NCBI GenBank assembly: GCA_029207755.1
Contig: JARCOQ010000077.1
Coordinates: 372,001-436,000 of the forward strand
Reading direction: 5' to 3'
Source: Chamaea fasciata
Taxonomy: Eukaryota; Chordata; Aves; Passeriformes; Sylviidae
DNA: 64,000 nucleotides
Numbering within the stretch: the stretch's first letter is position 1; each line of letters opens with the position of its first letter. The position numbers and the translations under genes are program-made. Below, piece by piece: positions 24,401 through 37,119 of the stretch. A model generated the notes under the pieces. That model was not told the DNA's origin. It saw nothing but the letters and a program-made list of their open reading frames with translations, and ran no database searches.

Positions 24401-25668
24401 TGGAAGAAATCCTGTTCCGTTCCCGATTGTAGGTGGCCGAGGCCAGGTGCCCGGCAGAGGGAGTTGGGCACAAATGATGGCCTGTTTCCAGGGGTAAGGA
24501 AAGTCAGCTGCCCAGGTGCCTGATGTCAGATTGTAGGAGGCCTTTGGCCCTCCAAGGGAAGCTAGTCTTCCAGCTTGTGGCAGCTTGCATCTGGAAGAAA
24601 TCTTGTTCCGTTTTGGATTGTAGGTGGCCGAGGCCTGGTGCCCGGCAGAGGGAGTTGGGCACAAATGATGGCCTGTTTCCAGGGGTAAGTAAAGTCAGCT
24701 GCCCAGGTGCCTGATGTCAGTTTGTAGGAGGCCATTGGCCCTCCAAGAGCAGCCAGGCTTCCAGTTTGTGGCAGCTTGCATCTGGAAGAAATCCTGTTCC
24801 GTTTGGGATCGTAGGTGGCCGAGGCCTGGTGTCCGGCTAAGGGAGTTGGGAACAAAGAATGGCCTGTTTCCAGGGGTATGTAAAGTTAGCTGCCCAGGTG
24901 CCTGATGTCAGTTTGTAGGAGGCCTTTGGCCCTCCAAGGGAAGCAACTCTTCATGTTTTTGGCTGCTTGCATCTGGAAGAAATCCTGTTCTATTTGGGAA
25001 TGTAGGTGGCCGAGGCCAGGTGCCCGGCAGAGGGAGTTGGTCAGAAAGGATGGCCTGTTTCCAGGGGTAAGTAAAGTCAGCTGCCCAGGTGCCTGATGTC
25101 AGTTTGTAGGAGGCCTTTGGCCCTCCAAGGGAAGCCAGGCTTCCAGCTTGTGGCAGCTTGCATCTGGAAGAAATCCTGTTCCTTTCGGGGTTGTAGGTGG
25201 CCGGAGCCGGGTGCCCTGCTGAAGGAGTAGGGAACAAAGGATGGCCTGTTTCAAGGGGTAAGTAAAGTCAGCTGCCCAGGTGCCTGATGTCAGTTTGTAG
25301 GAGGCCTTTGGCCATCCAAGGGAAGCAAGTCTACCAGTTTGTGGCAGCTTGCATCTGGAAGAAATCCTGTTCCATTCGGGATTGAAGGTGGCCGAGGCCA
25401 GGTGCCCGGCAGAGGGAGTTGGGCACAAATGATGGCCTGTTTCCAGGGGTAAGTAAAGTTAGCTGCCCAGGTGCCTGGTGTCAGTTTGTAGGAGGCCTTT
25501 GGCCCTCCAAGAGAAGCTAGTCTTCCAGTTTGTGGCAGCTTGCATCTTGAAGAAATGCTGTTCTGCTCGGGAATGTAGGTGGCCGAGGCCAGGTGCCTGG
25601 CAGAGGGAGTTGGGCAAAAAGGATGGCCTGTTTCCAGGGGGAAGTAAAGTCAGCTGCCCAGGTGCCTG
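21469..25668 (+). repeat. Block II HOR, copy 2 (22 monomers, 4200 bp)
   Basis: Starts at the ggccttttgccctgc unit, then type B at 21660, and ends before the same unit recurs at 25669. Its first 13 monomers (21469-23950) are almost identical to 25669-28150. Shared private variants include agacttgggcac and aaggatgtcctg in the type B unit, and a one-base deletion in cagaggagttgg at about 22552 and 26752. Confidence 0.85.
21660..21850 (+). repeat. Type B monomer
   Basis: Carries agacttgggcac and aaggatgtcctg, found again only at 25860. This ties HOR copies 2 and 3 together. Confidence 0.85.
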
Positions 25669-25859
25669 ATGTCAGTTTGTAGGAGGCCTTTTGCCCTGCA
25701 AGGGAAGCTAGTCTTCCAGTTTGTGGCAGCTTGCATCTGGAAGAAATGCTGTTCTGCTCATGATTGTAGGTGGCCGAGGCCAGGTGCCCGGCAGAGGGAG
25801 TTGGGCACAAAGGATGGCCTGTTTCCAGGGGTAAGTAAAGTCAGCTGCCCAGGTGCCTG

Positions 25860-26050
25860 ATGTCAGTTTGCAGGTGGCTATTGTTCCTCCATGGGATGCC
25901 AGGCTTCCAGCTTGTGGCTGCTTGCATCTGGAAGTAATCCTGTTCCGTTCGGGATTGTAGGTGTCCGAGGCCAGGTGCCCGGCAGAAAGACTTGGGCACA
26001 AAGGATGTCCTGTTTCCAGGGGTAAGTACAGTCAGCTGCCCAGGTGCCTG
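25860..26050 (+). repeat. Type B monomer
   Basis: Partner of 21660, exactly 4200 bp downstream, with the same private changes. Confidence 0.85.
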
Positions 26051-29000
26051 ATGTCAGTTTTTAGGAGGCCTTTGGCCCTCCAAGGGAAGCCAGTCTTCCA
26101 CTTTGTGGCAGCTTGCATCTGGAAGAAATCCTGTTCCGTTCGGGATTGTAGGTGGCCGAGGCCAGGTGCCCGGCAGAGGGAGTTGGGCACAAATGATGGC
26201 CTGTTTCCAGGGTTTAGTAAAGTCAGCTGCCCAGGTGTCTGATGTCAGTTTGTAGCAGGCCTTTGACCCACCATGGGAAGCCTGGCTTCCAGCTTGTGGC
26301 AGCTTGCATCTGGAAGAAATGCTGATCCGTTCGGGATTGTAGGTGGCCGAGGCCAGGTGCCCGTCAGAGGAAATTGGGCACAAATGATGGCCTGTTTTTA
26401 GGGGTAAGTAAAGTCAGCTGCCCAGGTGCCTGATGTCAGTTTGTAAGAGGCCTTTGGCCCTCCAAGGGAAGCCAGGCTTCCAGCTTGTGGCAGCTTGCAT
26501 CTGGAAGAAATCCTGTTCCGTTTGGGATTGTAGGTGGCCGAGGCCTGGTGCCCGGCAGAGGGAGTTGGGCACAAATGATGGCCTGTTTCCAGGGGTAAGT
26601 AAAGTCAGCTGCCCAGGTGCCTGATGTCAGTTTGTAGGAGGCCTTTGGCCCTGCAAGGGAAGCTAGTCTTCCAGTTTGTGGCAGCTTGCATCTGGAAGAA
26701 ATCCTGTTCCGTTCGGGATTGTAGGTGGCCGAGGCCAGGTGCCCGGCAGAGGAGTTGGGCACAAAGGATGACCTGTTTCCAGGGGTAAGTAAAGTTAGCT
26801 GCCCAGGTGCCTGATGTCAGTTCGTAGGAGGCCTTTGGCCCTCCAAGGGAAGCAAGTCTTCCAGTTTGTGGCAGCTTGCATCTTGAAGAAATGCTGTTCT
26901 GCTCATGATTGTAGGTGGCCGAGGCCTGGTGCCCGGCAGAGGGAGTTGGGCACAAATGATGGCCTGTTTCCAGGGGTAAGTAAAGTCAGCTGCCCAGGTG
27001 CCTGATGTCAGTTTGTAGGAGGCCTTTGGCCCTCCATGGGAAGCCAGGCTTCCAGGTTGTGGCAGCTTGCATCTGGACGAAATCCTGTTTCGTTTGGGAT
27101 AGTAGGTGGCCGAGGCCTGGTGCCCGGCAGAGGGAGTTGGGCACAAAGGATGGCCTGTTTCCAGGGGTAAGTAAAGTTAGCTGCCCAGGTGCTTGGTGTC
27201 AGTTTGTAGGAGGCCTTTGGCCCTCCAAGGGAAGCTAGTCTTCCAGTTTGTGGCTGCTTGCATCTGGAAGAAATCCTGTTCTATTTGGGAATGTAGGTGG
27301 CCGAGGCCTGCTGCCCGGCAGAGGGAGTTGGGCACAAAGGATGGCCTGTTTCCAGAGTTAAGGGAAGTCAGCTGCCCAGGTGCCTGATGTCAGTTTGTAG
27401 GAGGCCTTTGGCCCTCTAAGGGAAGCTAGTCTTCCAGTTTGTGGCAGCTTGCATCTTGAAGAAATCCTGTTCCGTTCGGGATTGTAGGTGGCCGAGGCCA
27501 GGTGCCCGGCAGGGGTAGAAGGGCACAAAGGATGGCCTGTTTCCAGGGGTAAGTAAAGTTAGCTGCCCAGGTGCCTGATTTCAGTTTGTAGGAGGCCTTT
27601 GGCCCTCCATGGGAAGCTAGTCTTCCAGATTGTGGCAGCTTGCATCTGGAAGAAATGCTGTTCTGCTCATGATTGTAGGTTGTCGAGGCCAGGTGCCCGG
27701 CAGAGGGAGTTGGGCACAAATGATGGCCTGTTTCCAGGGGTAAGTAAAGTCAGCTGCCCAGGTGCCTGATGTCAGTTTGTAGCAGGCCTTTGGCCCTCCA
27801 TGGGAAGCCAGGCTTCCAGCTTGTGGCAGCTTGCATCTGGAAGAAATCCTGTTCCGTTCGGCATTGTAGGTGTCCGGAGCCGGGTGCCCGGCAGAGGGAG
27901 TTGGGCAAAAAGGATGGCCTGTTTCCAGGGGTAAGTAAAGTCAGCTGCCCAGGTGTCTGATGTCAGTTTGTAGTAGGCCTTTGGCTTTTCAAGGGAAACT
28001 AGTCTTCCAGTTTGTGGCAGCTTGCATCTGGAAGAAATCCTGTTCCATTCGGGATTGTAGGTGGCCGAGGCCTGGTGCCTGGCAGAGGGAGTTGGGCACA
28101 AATGATGGCCTGTTTGCAGGGGTAAGTAAAGTCAGCTGCCCAGGTGCCTGATGTCAGTTTGTAGGAGGCCTTTGGCCCTCCAAGAGCAGCCAGGCTTCCA
28201 GCTTGTGGTATCTTGCATCTTGAAGAAATCCTGTTCCGTTTGGGATCGTAGGTGGCCGAGGCCTGGTGCCCGGCAGAGGGAGTTGGGCACAAATGATGGC
28301 CTGTTTCCAGGGGTAAGTAAAGTCAGCTGCCCAGGTGCCTGATGTCAGTTTGTAGTAGGCCTTTGGCTTTTCAAGGGAAACTAGTCTTCCAGATTGTGGC
28401 AGCTTGCATCGCGAAGAAATCCTGTTCCGTTCGGGATTGTAGGTGTCCGATGCCAGGTGCCCGGCAGAAAGAGTTGGGCACAAAGGATGGCCTCTTTCCA
28501 GGGGTAAGTAAAGTCAGCTGCCCAGGTGCCTGATGTCAGTTTGTAGGAGGCCTTTGGCCCTCCAAGGGGAGCTAGTCTTCCAGTTTGTGGCAGCTTGCAT
28601 CTGGAAGAAATCCTGTTCCATTCGGGATTGTAGGTGGCCGAGGCCTGGTGTCGGGCAGAGGGAGTTGGGCACAAATGATGGCCTGTTTCCAGGGGTAAGT
28701 AAAGTCAGCTGCCCAGGTGCCTGATGTCAGTTTGTAGGAGGCCTTTGGCCCTCCATAGAAGCTAGTCTTCCAGCTTGTGGCAGCTTGCATCTGGAAGAAA
28801 TCCTATTCCGATTGGGATTGTAGGTGGCCGAGGCCAGGTGCCCAGCAGAGGGAGTTGGGAACAAAGGATGGCCTGTTTCCAGAGGTAAGTAAATTTAGCT
28901 GCCCAGGTGCCTGATGTCAGTTTGTAGGAGGCCTTTGGCCCTCCATGGGAAGCCAGGTTTCCAGCTTGTGGCAGCTTGCATCTGGAAGAAATCCTGTTCC

Positions 29001-29104
29001 GTTCCCGATTGTAGGTGGCCGAGGCCAGGTGCCCGGCAGAGGGAGTTGGGCACAAATGATGGCCTGTTTCCAGGGGTAAGGAAAGTCAGCTGCCCAGGTG
29101 CCTG

Positions 29105-29295
29105 ATGTCAGATTGTAGGAGGCCTTTGGCCCTCCAAGGGAAGCTAGTCTTCCAGCTTGTGGAAGCTTGCATCTGGAAGAAATCTTGTTCCGTTTTGGAT
29201 TGTAGGTGGCCGAGGCCTGGTGCCCGGCAGAGGGAGTTGGGAACAAAGAATGGCCTGTTTCCAGGGGTATGTAAAGTTAGCTGCCCAGGTGCCTG
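29105..29295 (+). repeat. Chimeric monomer from unequal exchange
   Basis: The 5' part matches the monomer at 24523 (gtcagattgtagg, aatcttgttccgttttgg). The 3' part matches the next monomer at 24714 (gggaacaaagaatgg, ggggtatgtaaag). Last left-type difference is at about 29231 and the first right-type difference at 29242, so the exchange lies in GGGAGTTGGG at 29232-29241. It explains why this HOR copy lacks one monomer. Confidence 0.85.
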
Positions 29296-30250
29296 ATGTC
29301 AGTTTGTAGGAGGCCTTTGGCCCTCCAAGGGAAGCAACTCTTCATGTTTTTGGCTGCTTGCATCTGGAAGAAATCCTGTTCTATTTGGGAATGTAGGTGG
29401 CCGAGGCCAGGTGCCCGGCAGAGGGAGTTGGTCAGAAAGGATGGCCTGTTTCCAGGGGTAAGTAAAGTCAGCTGCCCAGGTGCCTGATGTCAGTTTGTAG
29501 GAGGCCTTTGGCCCTCCAAGGGAAGCCAGGCTTCCAGCTTGTGGCAGCTTGCATCTGGAAGAAATCCTGTTCCTTTCGGGGTTGTAGGTGGCCGGAGCCG
29601 GGTGCCCTGCTGAAGGAGTAGGGAACAAAGGATGGCCTGTTTCAAGGGGTAAGTAAAGTCAGCTGCCCAGGTGCCTGATGTCAGTTTGTAGGAGGCCTTT
29701 GGCCATCCAAGGGAAGCAAGTCTACCAGTTTGTGGCAGCTTGCATCTGGAAGAAATCCTGTTCCATTCGGGATTGAAGGTGGCCGAGGCCAGGTGCCCGG
29801 CAGAGGGAGTTGGGCACAAATGATGGCCTGTTTCCAGGGGTAAGTAAAGTTAGCTGCCCAGGTGCCTGGTGTCAGTTTGTAGGAGGCCTTTGGCCCTCCA
29901 AGAGAAGCTAGTCTTCCAGTTTGTGGCAGCTTGCATCTTGAAGAAATGCTGTTCTGCTCGGGAATGTAGGTGGCCGAGGTCAGGTGCCTGGCAGAGGGAG
30001 TTGGGCAAAAAGGATGGCCTGTTTCCAGGGGGAAGTAAAGTCAGCTGCCCAGGTGCCTGATGTCAGTTTGTAGAAGGCCTTTGGCCCTCCATGGGAAGCC
30101 AGGCTTCCAGCTTGTGGCAGCTTGCATCTGGAAGAAATCCTGTTCCGTTCGGGATTGTAGGTGGCCGAGGCCAAGTGCCCGGCGGAGGAAATTGGGCACA
30201 AATGATGGCCTGTTTCCAGGGCGAAGTAAAGTCAGCTGCCCAGGTGCCTG

Positions 30251-33200
30251 ATGTCAGTTTGTAGGAGGCCTTTGGCCCTCCAAGGGAAGCCAGGCTTCCA
30301 GCTTGTGGCAGCTTGCATCTGGAAGAAATCCTGTTCCGTTTGGGATTGTAGGTGGCCGAGGCCTGGTGCCCGGCAGAGGGAGTTCGGCACAAATGATGGC
30401 CTGTTTCCAGGGGTAAGTAAAGTCAGCTGCCCAGGTGCCTGATGTCAGTTTGTAGTAGGCCTTTGGCTTTTCAAGGGAAACTAGTCTTCCAGTTTGTGGC
30501 AGCTTGCATCTGGAAGAAATCCTGTTCCATTCGGGATTGTAGGTGGCCGAGGCCAGGTGCCTGGCAGAGGGAGTTGGACACAAATGATGGCCTGTTTCCA
30601 GGGGTAAGTAAAGTCAGCTGCCCAGGTGCCTGATGTCAGTTTGTAGGAGGCCTTTGGCCCTCCATGGGAAGCCAGGCTTCCAGCTTGTGGCAGCTTGCAT
30701 CTGGAAGAAATCCTGTTCCGTTTGGGATTGTAGGTGGCCGAGGCCTGGTGCCCGGCAGAGGGAGTTGGGCACAAATGATGGCCTGTTTCCAGGGGTAAGT
30801 AAAGTCAGCTGCCCAGGTGCCTGATGTCAGTTTGTAGGAGGCCTTTGGCCCTTCAAGGGAAACTAGTCTTCCAGTTTGTGGCAGCTTGCATCTGGAAGAA
30901 ATCCTGTTCCTTTCGGGATTGTAGGTGGCCGAGGCCAGGTGCCCGGCAGAGGGAGTTGGGCACAAAGATGGCCTGTTTCCAGGGGTAAGTAAAGTCAGCT
31001 GCCCAGGTGCCTGATGTCAGTTTGTAGGAGGCCTTTAGCCCTGCAAGGGAAGCTAGTCTTCCAGTTTGTGGCAGCTTGCATCTGGAAGAAATCCTGTTCC
31101 GTTCGGGATTGTAGGTGGCCGAGGCCAGGTGCCCGGCAGAGGGAGTTGGGAACAAAGGATGGCCTGTTTCCAGGGTAAGTAAAGTTAGCTGCCCAGGTGC
31201 CTGATGTCAGTTTGTAGGAGGCCTTTGGCCCTCCAAGGGGAGCTAGTCTTCCAGTTTGTGGCAGCTTGCATCTGGAAGAAATGCTGTTCTCCTCATGATT
31301 GTAGGTGGCCGAGGCCAGGTGCCCGGCAGAGGGAGTTGGGCACAAATGATGGCCTGTTTCCAGGGGTAAGGTAAGTCAGCTGCCCAGGTGCCTGATGTCA
31401 GTTTGTAGAAGGCCTTTGGCCCTCCATGGGAAGCCAGGCTTCCAGCTTGTGGCAGCTTGCATCTGGAAGAAATCCTGTTCCGTTCGGGATTGTAGGTGGC
31501 CGAGGCCAGGTGCCCGGCAGAGGAAATTGGGCACAAAGGACGGCCTGTTTCCAGGGGTAAGTAAAGTCAGCTGCCCAGGTGCCTGATGTCAGTTTGTAGG
31601 AGGTTTTTGGCCCTCCAAGGGAAGCCAGGCTTCCAGCTTGTGGCAGCTTGCATCTTGAAGAAATCCTGTTCCGTTTGGGATTGTAGGTGGCCGAGGCCTG
31701 GTGCCCGGCAGAAGGAGTTGGGCACAAATGATGGACTGTTTCCAGGGGTAAGTAAAGTCAGCTGCCCAGGTGCCTGATGTCAGTTTGTAGGAGGCCTTTG
31801 GCCCTCCACTGGAAGCCAGGCTTCCAGCTTGTGGCAGCTTGCATCTGGAAGAAATCCTGTTTCGTTCGGGATTGTAGGTGTCCGGAGCCGGGTGCCCTGC
31901 TGAGGGAGTAGGGAACAAATGATGGCCTGTTTCCAAGGGTTAGTAAAGTCAGCTGCCCAGGTGTCTGATGTCAGTTTGTAGCAGGCCTTTGGCCCTCCAT
32001 TAGAAGCCTGGCTTCCAGCTTGTGGCAGCTTGCATCTGGAAGAAATCCTGTTCCGTTCGGGATTGTAGGTGGCCAATGCCAGGTGCCCGGCAGAGGAAAT
32101 TGGGCACAAAGACGGCCTGTTTCCAGGGGTAAGTAAAGTCAGCTGCCCAGGTGCCTGATGTCAGTTTGTAGGAGGCCTTTGGCCCTCCAAGGGAAGCCAG
32201 GCTTCCAGCTTGTGGCAGCTTGCATCTGGAAGAAATCCTGTTCCGTTTGGGATCGTAGGTGGCCGAGGCCTGGTGCCCGGCAGAGGGATTTGGGCACAAA
32301 TGATGGCCTGTTTCCAGGGGTAAGTAAAGTCAGCTGCCCAGGTGCCTGATGTCAGTTTGTAGTAGGCCTTTGGCTTTTCAAGGGAAACTAGTCTTCCAGT
32401 TTGTGGCAGCTTGCATCTGGAAGAAATCCTGTTCCATTCGAGATTGTAGGTGGCCGAGGCCAGGTGCCTGGCAGAGGGAGTTGGGCACAAATGATGGCCT
32501 GTTTCCAGGGGTAAGTAAAGTCAGCTGCCCAGGTGCCTGATGTCAGTTTGTAGGAGGCCTTTGGCCCTCCATGGGAAGCCAGGCTTCCAGCTTGTGGCAG
32601 CTTGCATCTGGAAGAAATCCTGTTCCGTTTGGGATTGTAGGTGGCCGAGGCCAGGTGCCCGGCAGAGGGAGTTGGGCACAAATGATGGCCTGTTTCCAGG
32701 GGTAAGTAAAGTCAGCTGCCCAGGTGCCTGATGTCAGTTTGTAGGAGGCCTTTGGCCCTTCAAGGGAAACTAGTTATCCAGTTTGTGGCAGCTTGCATCT
32801 GGAAGTAATCCTGTTCCATTCGGGATTGTAGGTGGCCGAGGCCAGGTGCCCGGCAGAGGGAGTTGGGCACAAAGATGGCCTGTTTCCAGGGGTAAGTAAA
32901 GTCAGCTGCCCAGGTGCCTGATGTCAGTTTGTAGGAGGCCTTTAGCCCTGCAAGGGAAGCTAGTCTTCCAGTTTGTGGCAGCTTGCATCTGGAAGAAATC
33001 CTGTTCCGTTCGGGATTGTAGGTGGCCGAGGCCAGGTGCCCGGCAGAGGGAGTTGGGAACAAAGGATGGCCTGTTTCCAGGGGTAAGTAAAGTTAGCTGC
33101 CCAGGTGCCTGATGTCAGTTTGTAGGAGGCCTTTGGCCCTCCAAGGGGAGCTAGTCTTCCAGTTTGTGGCAGCTTGCATCTGGAAGAAATGCTGTTCTGC

Positions 33201-34829
33201 TCATGATTGTAGGTGGCCGAGGCCAGGTGCCCGGCAGAGGGAGTTGGGCACAAATGATGGCCTGTTTCCAGGGGTAAGTAAAGTCAGCTGCCCAGGTGTC
33301 TGATGTCAGTTTGTTGCAGGCCTTTGGCCCTCCATGGGAAGCCAGGCTTCCAGCTTGTGGCAGCTTGCATCTGGAAGAAATGCTGTTCCGTTCGGGATTG
33401 TAGGTGGCCGAGGCCAGGTGCCCGGCAGAGGGAGTTGGGAACAAAGGATGGCCTGTTTCCAGGGGTAAGTAAAGTTAGCTGCCCAGGTGCCTGGTGTCAG
33501 TTTGTAGGAGGCCTTTGGCCCTCCAAGAGAAGCTAGTCTTCCAGTTTGTGGCAGCTTGCATCTTGAAGAAATGCTGTTCTGCTCGGGAATGTAGGTGGCC
33601 GAGGCCAGGTGCCTGGCGGAGGGAGTTGGGCACAAAGGATGGCCTGTTTCCAGGGGGAAGTAAAGTCAGCTGCCCAGGTGCCTGATGTCAGTTTGTAGAA
33701 GGCCTTTGGCCCTCCATGGGAAGCCAGGCTTCCAGCTTGTGGCAGCTTGCATCTGGAAGAAATCCTGTTCCGTTCGGGATTGTAGGTGGCCGAGGCCAGG
33801 TGCCCGGCAGAGGAAATTGGGCACAAAGGACGGCCTGTTTCCAGGGGTAAGTAAAGTCAGCTGCCCAGGTGCCTGATGTCAGTTTGTAGGAGGTTTTTGG
33901 CCCTCCAAGGGAAGCCAGGCTTCCAGCTTGTGGCAGCTTGCATCTTGAAGAAATCCTGTTCCGTTTGGGATTGTAGGTGGCCGAGGCCTGGTGCCCGGCA
34001 GAGGGAGTTGGGCACAAATGATGGACTGTTTCCAGGGGTAAGTAAAGTCAGCTGCCCAGGTGCCTGATGTCAGTTTGTAGGAGGCCTTTGGCCCTCCACT
34101 GGAAGCCAGGCTTCCAGCTTGTGGCAGCTTGCATCTGGAAGAAATCCTGTTTCGTTCGGGATTGTAGGTGTCCGGAGCCGGGTGCCCTGCTGAGGGAGTA
34201 GGGAACAAATGATGGCCTGTTTCCTAGGGTTAGTAAAGTCAGCTGCCCAGGTGTCTGATGTCAGTTTGTAGCAGGCCTTTGGCCATCCATTAGAAGCCTG
34301 GCTTCCAGCTTGTGGCAGCTTGCATCTGGAAGAAATCCTGTTCCGTTCGGGATTGTAGGTGGCCAATGCCAGGTGCCCGGCAGAGGAAATTGGGCACAAA
34401 GACGGCCTGTTTCCAGGGGTAAGTAAAGTCAGCTGCCCAGGTGCCTGATGTCAGTTTGTAGGAGGCCTTTGGCCCTCCAAGGGAAGCCAGGCTTCCAGCT
34501 TGTGGCAGCTTGCATCTGGAAGAAATCCTGTTCCGTTTGGGATTGTAGGTGGCCGAGGCCTGGTGCCCGGCAGAGGGAGTTGGGCACAAATGATGGCCTG
34601 TTTCCAGGGGTAAGTAAAGTCAGCTGCCCAGGTGCCTGATGTCAGTTTGTAGTAGGCCTTTGGCTTTTCAAGGGAAACTAGTCTTCCAGTTTGTGGCAGC
34701 TTGCATCTGGAAGAAATCCTGTTCCATTCGAGATTGTAGGTGGCCGAGGCCAGGTGCCTGGCAGAGGGAGTTGGGCACAAATGATGGCCTGTTTCCAGGG
34801 GTAAGTAAAGTCAGCTGCCCAGGTGCCTG
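30251..34829 (+). repeat. Nested shorter-period duplications
   Basis: Six monomers at 31395-32539 match 33685-34829 at an offset of 2290 bp, including the shared variants aaaggacggcc, aggtttttggccc, gtggccaatgcc and the one-base deletion aaagacggcc. Independently, 30251-31394 parallels 32158-33302, ten monomers later. The stretch therefore reads as overlapping 10- and 12-monomer periods inside block II. Confidence 0.75.
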
Positions 34830-37119
34830 ATGTCAGTTTGTAGTAGGCCTTTGGCTTTTCAAGGGAAACTAGTCTTCCAGATTGTGGCAGCTTGCATCGC
34901 GAAGAAATCCTGTTCCGTTCGGGATTGTAGGTGTTTGAGGGCAGGTGCCCGGCAGAAAGAGTTGGGCACAAAGGATGGCCTGTTTCCAGGGGTAAGTAAA
35001 GTCAGCTGCCCAGGTGCCTGGTGTCAGTTTGTAGGAGGCCTTTGGCCCTCCAAGGGAAACCAGGCTTCCAGATTGTGGCAGCTTGCATCTGGAAGAAATC
35101 CTGTTCCATTCGGGATTGTAGGTGGCCGAGGCCTGGTGTCGGGCAGAGGGAGTTGGGCACAAAGATGGCCTGTTTCCAGGGGTAAGTAAAGTCAGCTGCC
35201 CAGGTGCCTGATGTCAGTTTGTAGGAGGCCTTTGGCCCTCCATGGAAGCTAGTCTTCCAGCTTGTGGCAGCTTGCATCTGGAAGAAATCCTATTCCGATC
35301 GGGATTGTAGGTGGCCGAGGCCAAGTGCCCAGCAGAGGGAGTGGGGAACAAAGGATGGCCTGTTTCCAGAGGTAAGTAAATTTAGCTGCCCAGGTGCCTG
35401 ATGTCAGTTTGTAGGAGGCCTTTGGCCCTCCATGGGAAGCCAGGCTTCCAGCTTGTGGCAGCTTGCATCTGGAAGAAATCCTGTTGCGTTCCCGATTGTA
35501 GGTGGCCGAGGCCAGGTGCCCGGCAGAGGGAGTTGGGCACAAATGATGGCCTGTTTCCAGGGGTAAGTAAAGTCAGCTGCCCAGGTGCCTGATGTCAGTT
35601 TTTAGGAGGCCTTTGGCCCTCCATGGGAAGCCTGGCTTCCAGCTTGTGGCAGCTTGCATCTGGAAGAAATGCTGATCCGTTAGGGATTGTAGGTGGCCGA
35701 GGCCAGGTGCCCTGCTGCAGGAGTTGGGAACAAAGGATGGCCTGTTTCCAGGGGTAAGTAAAGTCAGCTGCCCAGGTGCCTGATGTCAGTTTGTAGCAGG
35801 CCTTTGGCCCTCCAAGGGAAGCCAGGCTTCCAGCTTGTGGCAGCTTGCATCTGGAAGAAATCCTGTTCCGTTCGGCATTGTAGGTGGCCGAGGCCAGGTG
35901 CCCGGCAGAGGAAATTGGGCACAAAGGATGGCCTGTTTCCAGGGGTAAGTAAAGTCAGCTGCCCAGGTGCCTGATGTCAGTTTGTAAGAGGCCTTTGGCC
36001 CTCCAAGGGAAGCCAGGCTTCCAGCTTGTGGCTGCTTGCATCTGGAAGAAATCCTGTTCCGTTTGGGATTGTAGGTGGCCGAGGCCTGCTGCCCGGCAGA
36101 GGGAGTTGGGCACAAATGATGGCCTGTTTCCAGGGCTAAGTAAGGTCAGCTGCCCAGGTGCCTGATGTCAGTTTGTAGGAGGCCTTTGGCCCTGCAAGGG
36201 AAGCTAGTCTTCCAGTTTGTGGCAGCTTGCATCTGGAAGAAATCCTGTTCCGTTCGGGATTGTAGGTGGCCGAGGCCAGGTGCCCGGCAGAGGGAGTTGG
36301 GAACAAAGGATGGCCTGTTTCCAGGGGTAAGTAAAGTTAGCTGCCCAGGTGCCTGATGTCAGTTTGTAGGAGGCCTTTGGCCCTCCAAGGGAAGCTAGTC
36401 TTCCAGTTTGTGGCAGCTTGCATCTTGAAGAAATGCTGTTCTGCTCATGATTGTAGGTGGCCGAGGCCAGGTGCCCGGCAGAGGGAGTTGGGCACAAATG
36501 ATGGCCTGTTTCCAGGGGTAAGTAAAGTCAGCTGCCCAGGTGCCTGATGTCAGTTTGTAGGAGGCCTTTGACCCTCCAAGAGCAGCCAGGCTTCCAGTTT
36601 GTGGCAGCTTGCATCTGGAAGAAATCCTGTTCCGTTCGGGATTGTAGGTGGCCGAGGCCAGGTGCCCAGCAGAGGGAGTTGGGCACAAATGATGGCCTGT
36701 TTCCAGGGGTAAGTAAAGTCAGCTGCCCAGGTGCCTGATGTCAGTTTTTAGGAGGCCTTTGGCCCTCCATGGGAAGCCAGGCATCCAGTTTGTGGCAGCT
36801 TGCATCTGGAAGAAATCCTGTTCCGTTTGGGATTGTAGGTGGCCGAGGCCTGGTGCCCGGCACAGGGAGTTGGGCACAAATGATGGCCTGTTTCCAGGGG
36901 TAAGTAAAGTCAGCTGCCCAGGTGCCTGATGTCAGTTTGTAGGAGGACTTTGTCCCTTCAAGGGAAACTAGTCTTCCAGTTTGTGGCAGCTTGCATCTGG
37001 AAGAAATCCTGTTCCATTCGGGATTGTAGGTGGCCGAGGCCTGGTGCCCGGCAGAGGGAGTTGGGCACAAATGATGGCCTGTTTCCAGGGGTAAGTAAAG
37101 TCAGCTGCCCAGGTGCCTG

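Larger units (their letters stand above)
25669..30059 (+). repeat. Block II HOR, copy 3 (23 monomers)
   Basis: Parallels copy 2 but has two extra monomers at 28151 and 28342. These resemble 46857 and 47048, for example gtggtatcttgc and gcatcgcgaag. It lacks one monomer because of the chimera at 29105. Net length change is plus one monomer. Confidence 0.82.
14787..35591 (+). repeat. Block II: related higher-order array lacking standard type A
   Basis: About 109 monomers. Diagnostic variants are the type B monomer (gcaggtggctattgttcc), the gtagtaggcctttggctttt monomer, gttcccgattg and ggaagcaactcttcatg. It contains HOR copies at 15934-19367, 21469-25668 and 25669-30059, and a nested region at 30251-34829. 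Only one A-like monomer is present (19559), and it is a chimera. The right boundary is approximate. Confidence 0.78.

Noticed and set aside
21469..28150. The near-identical 4.2-kb copies as an assembly error
   Set aside because: Not excluded, but the copies differ at several bases and their flanks are different (two extra monomers and a chimera follow the second copy). That favours real duplication. Read depth would decide.
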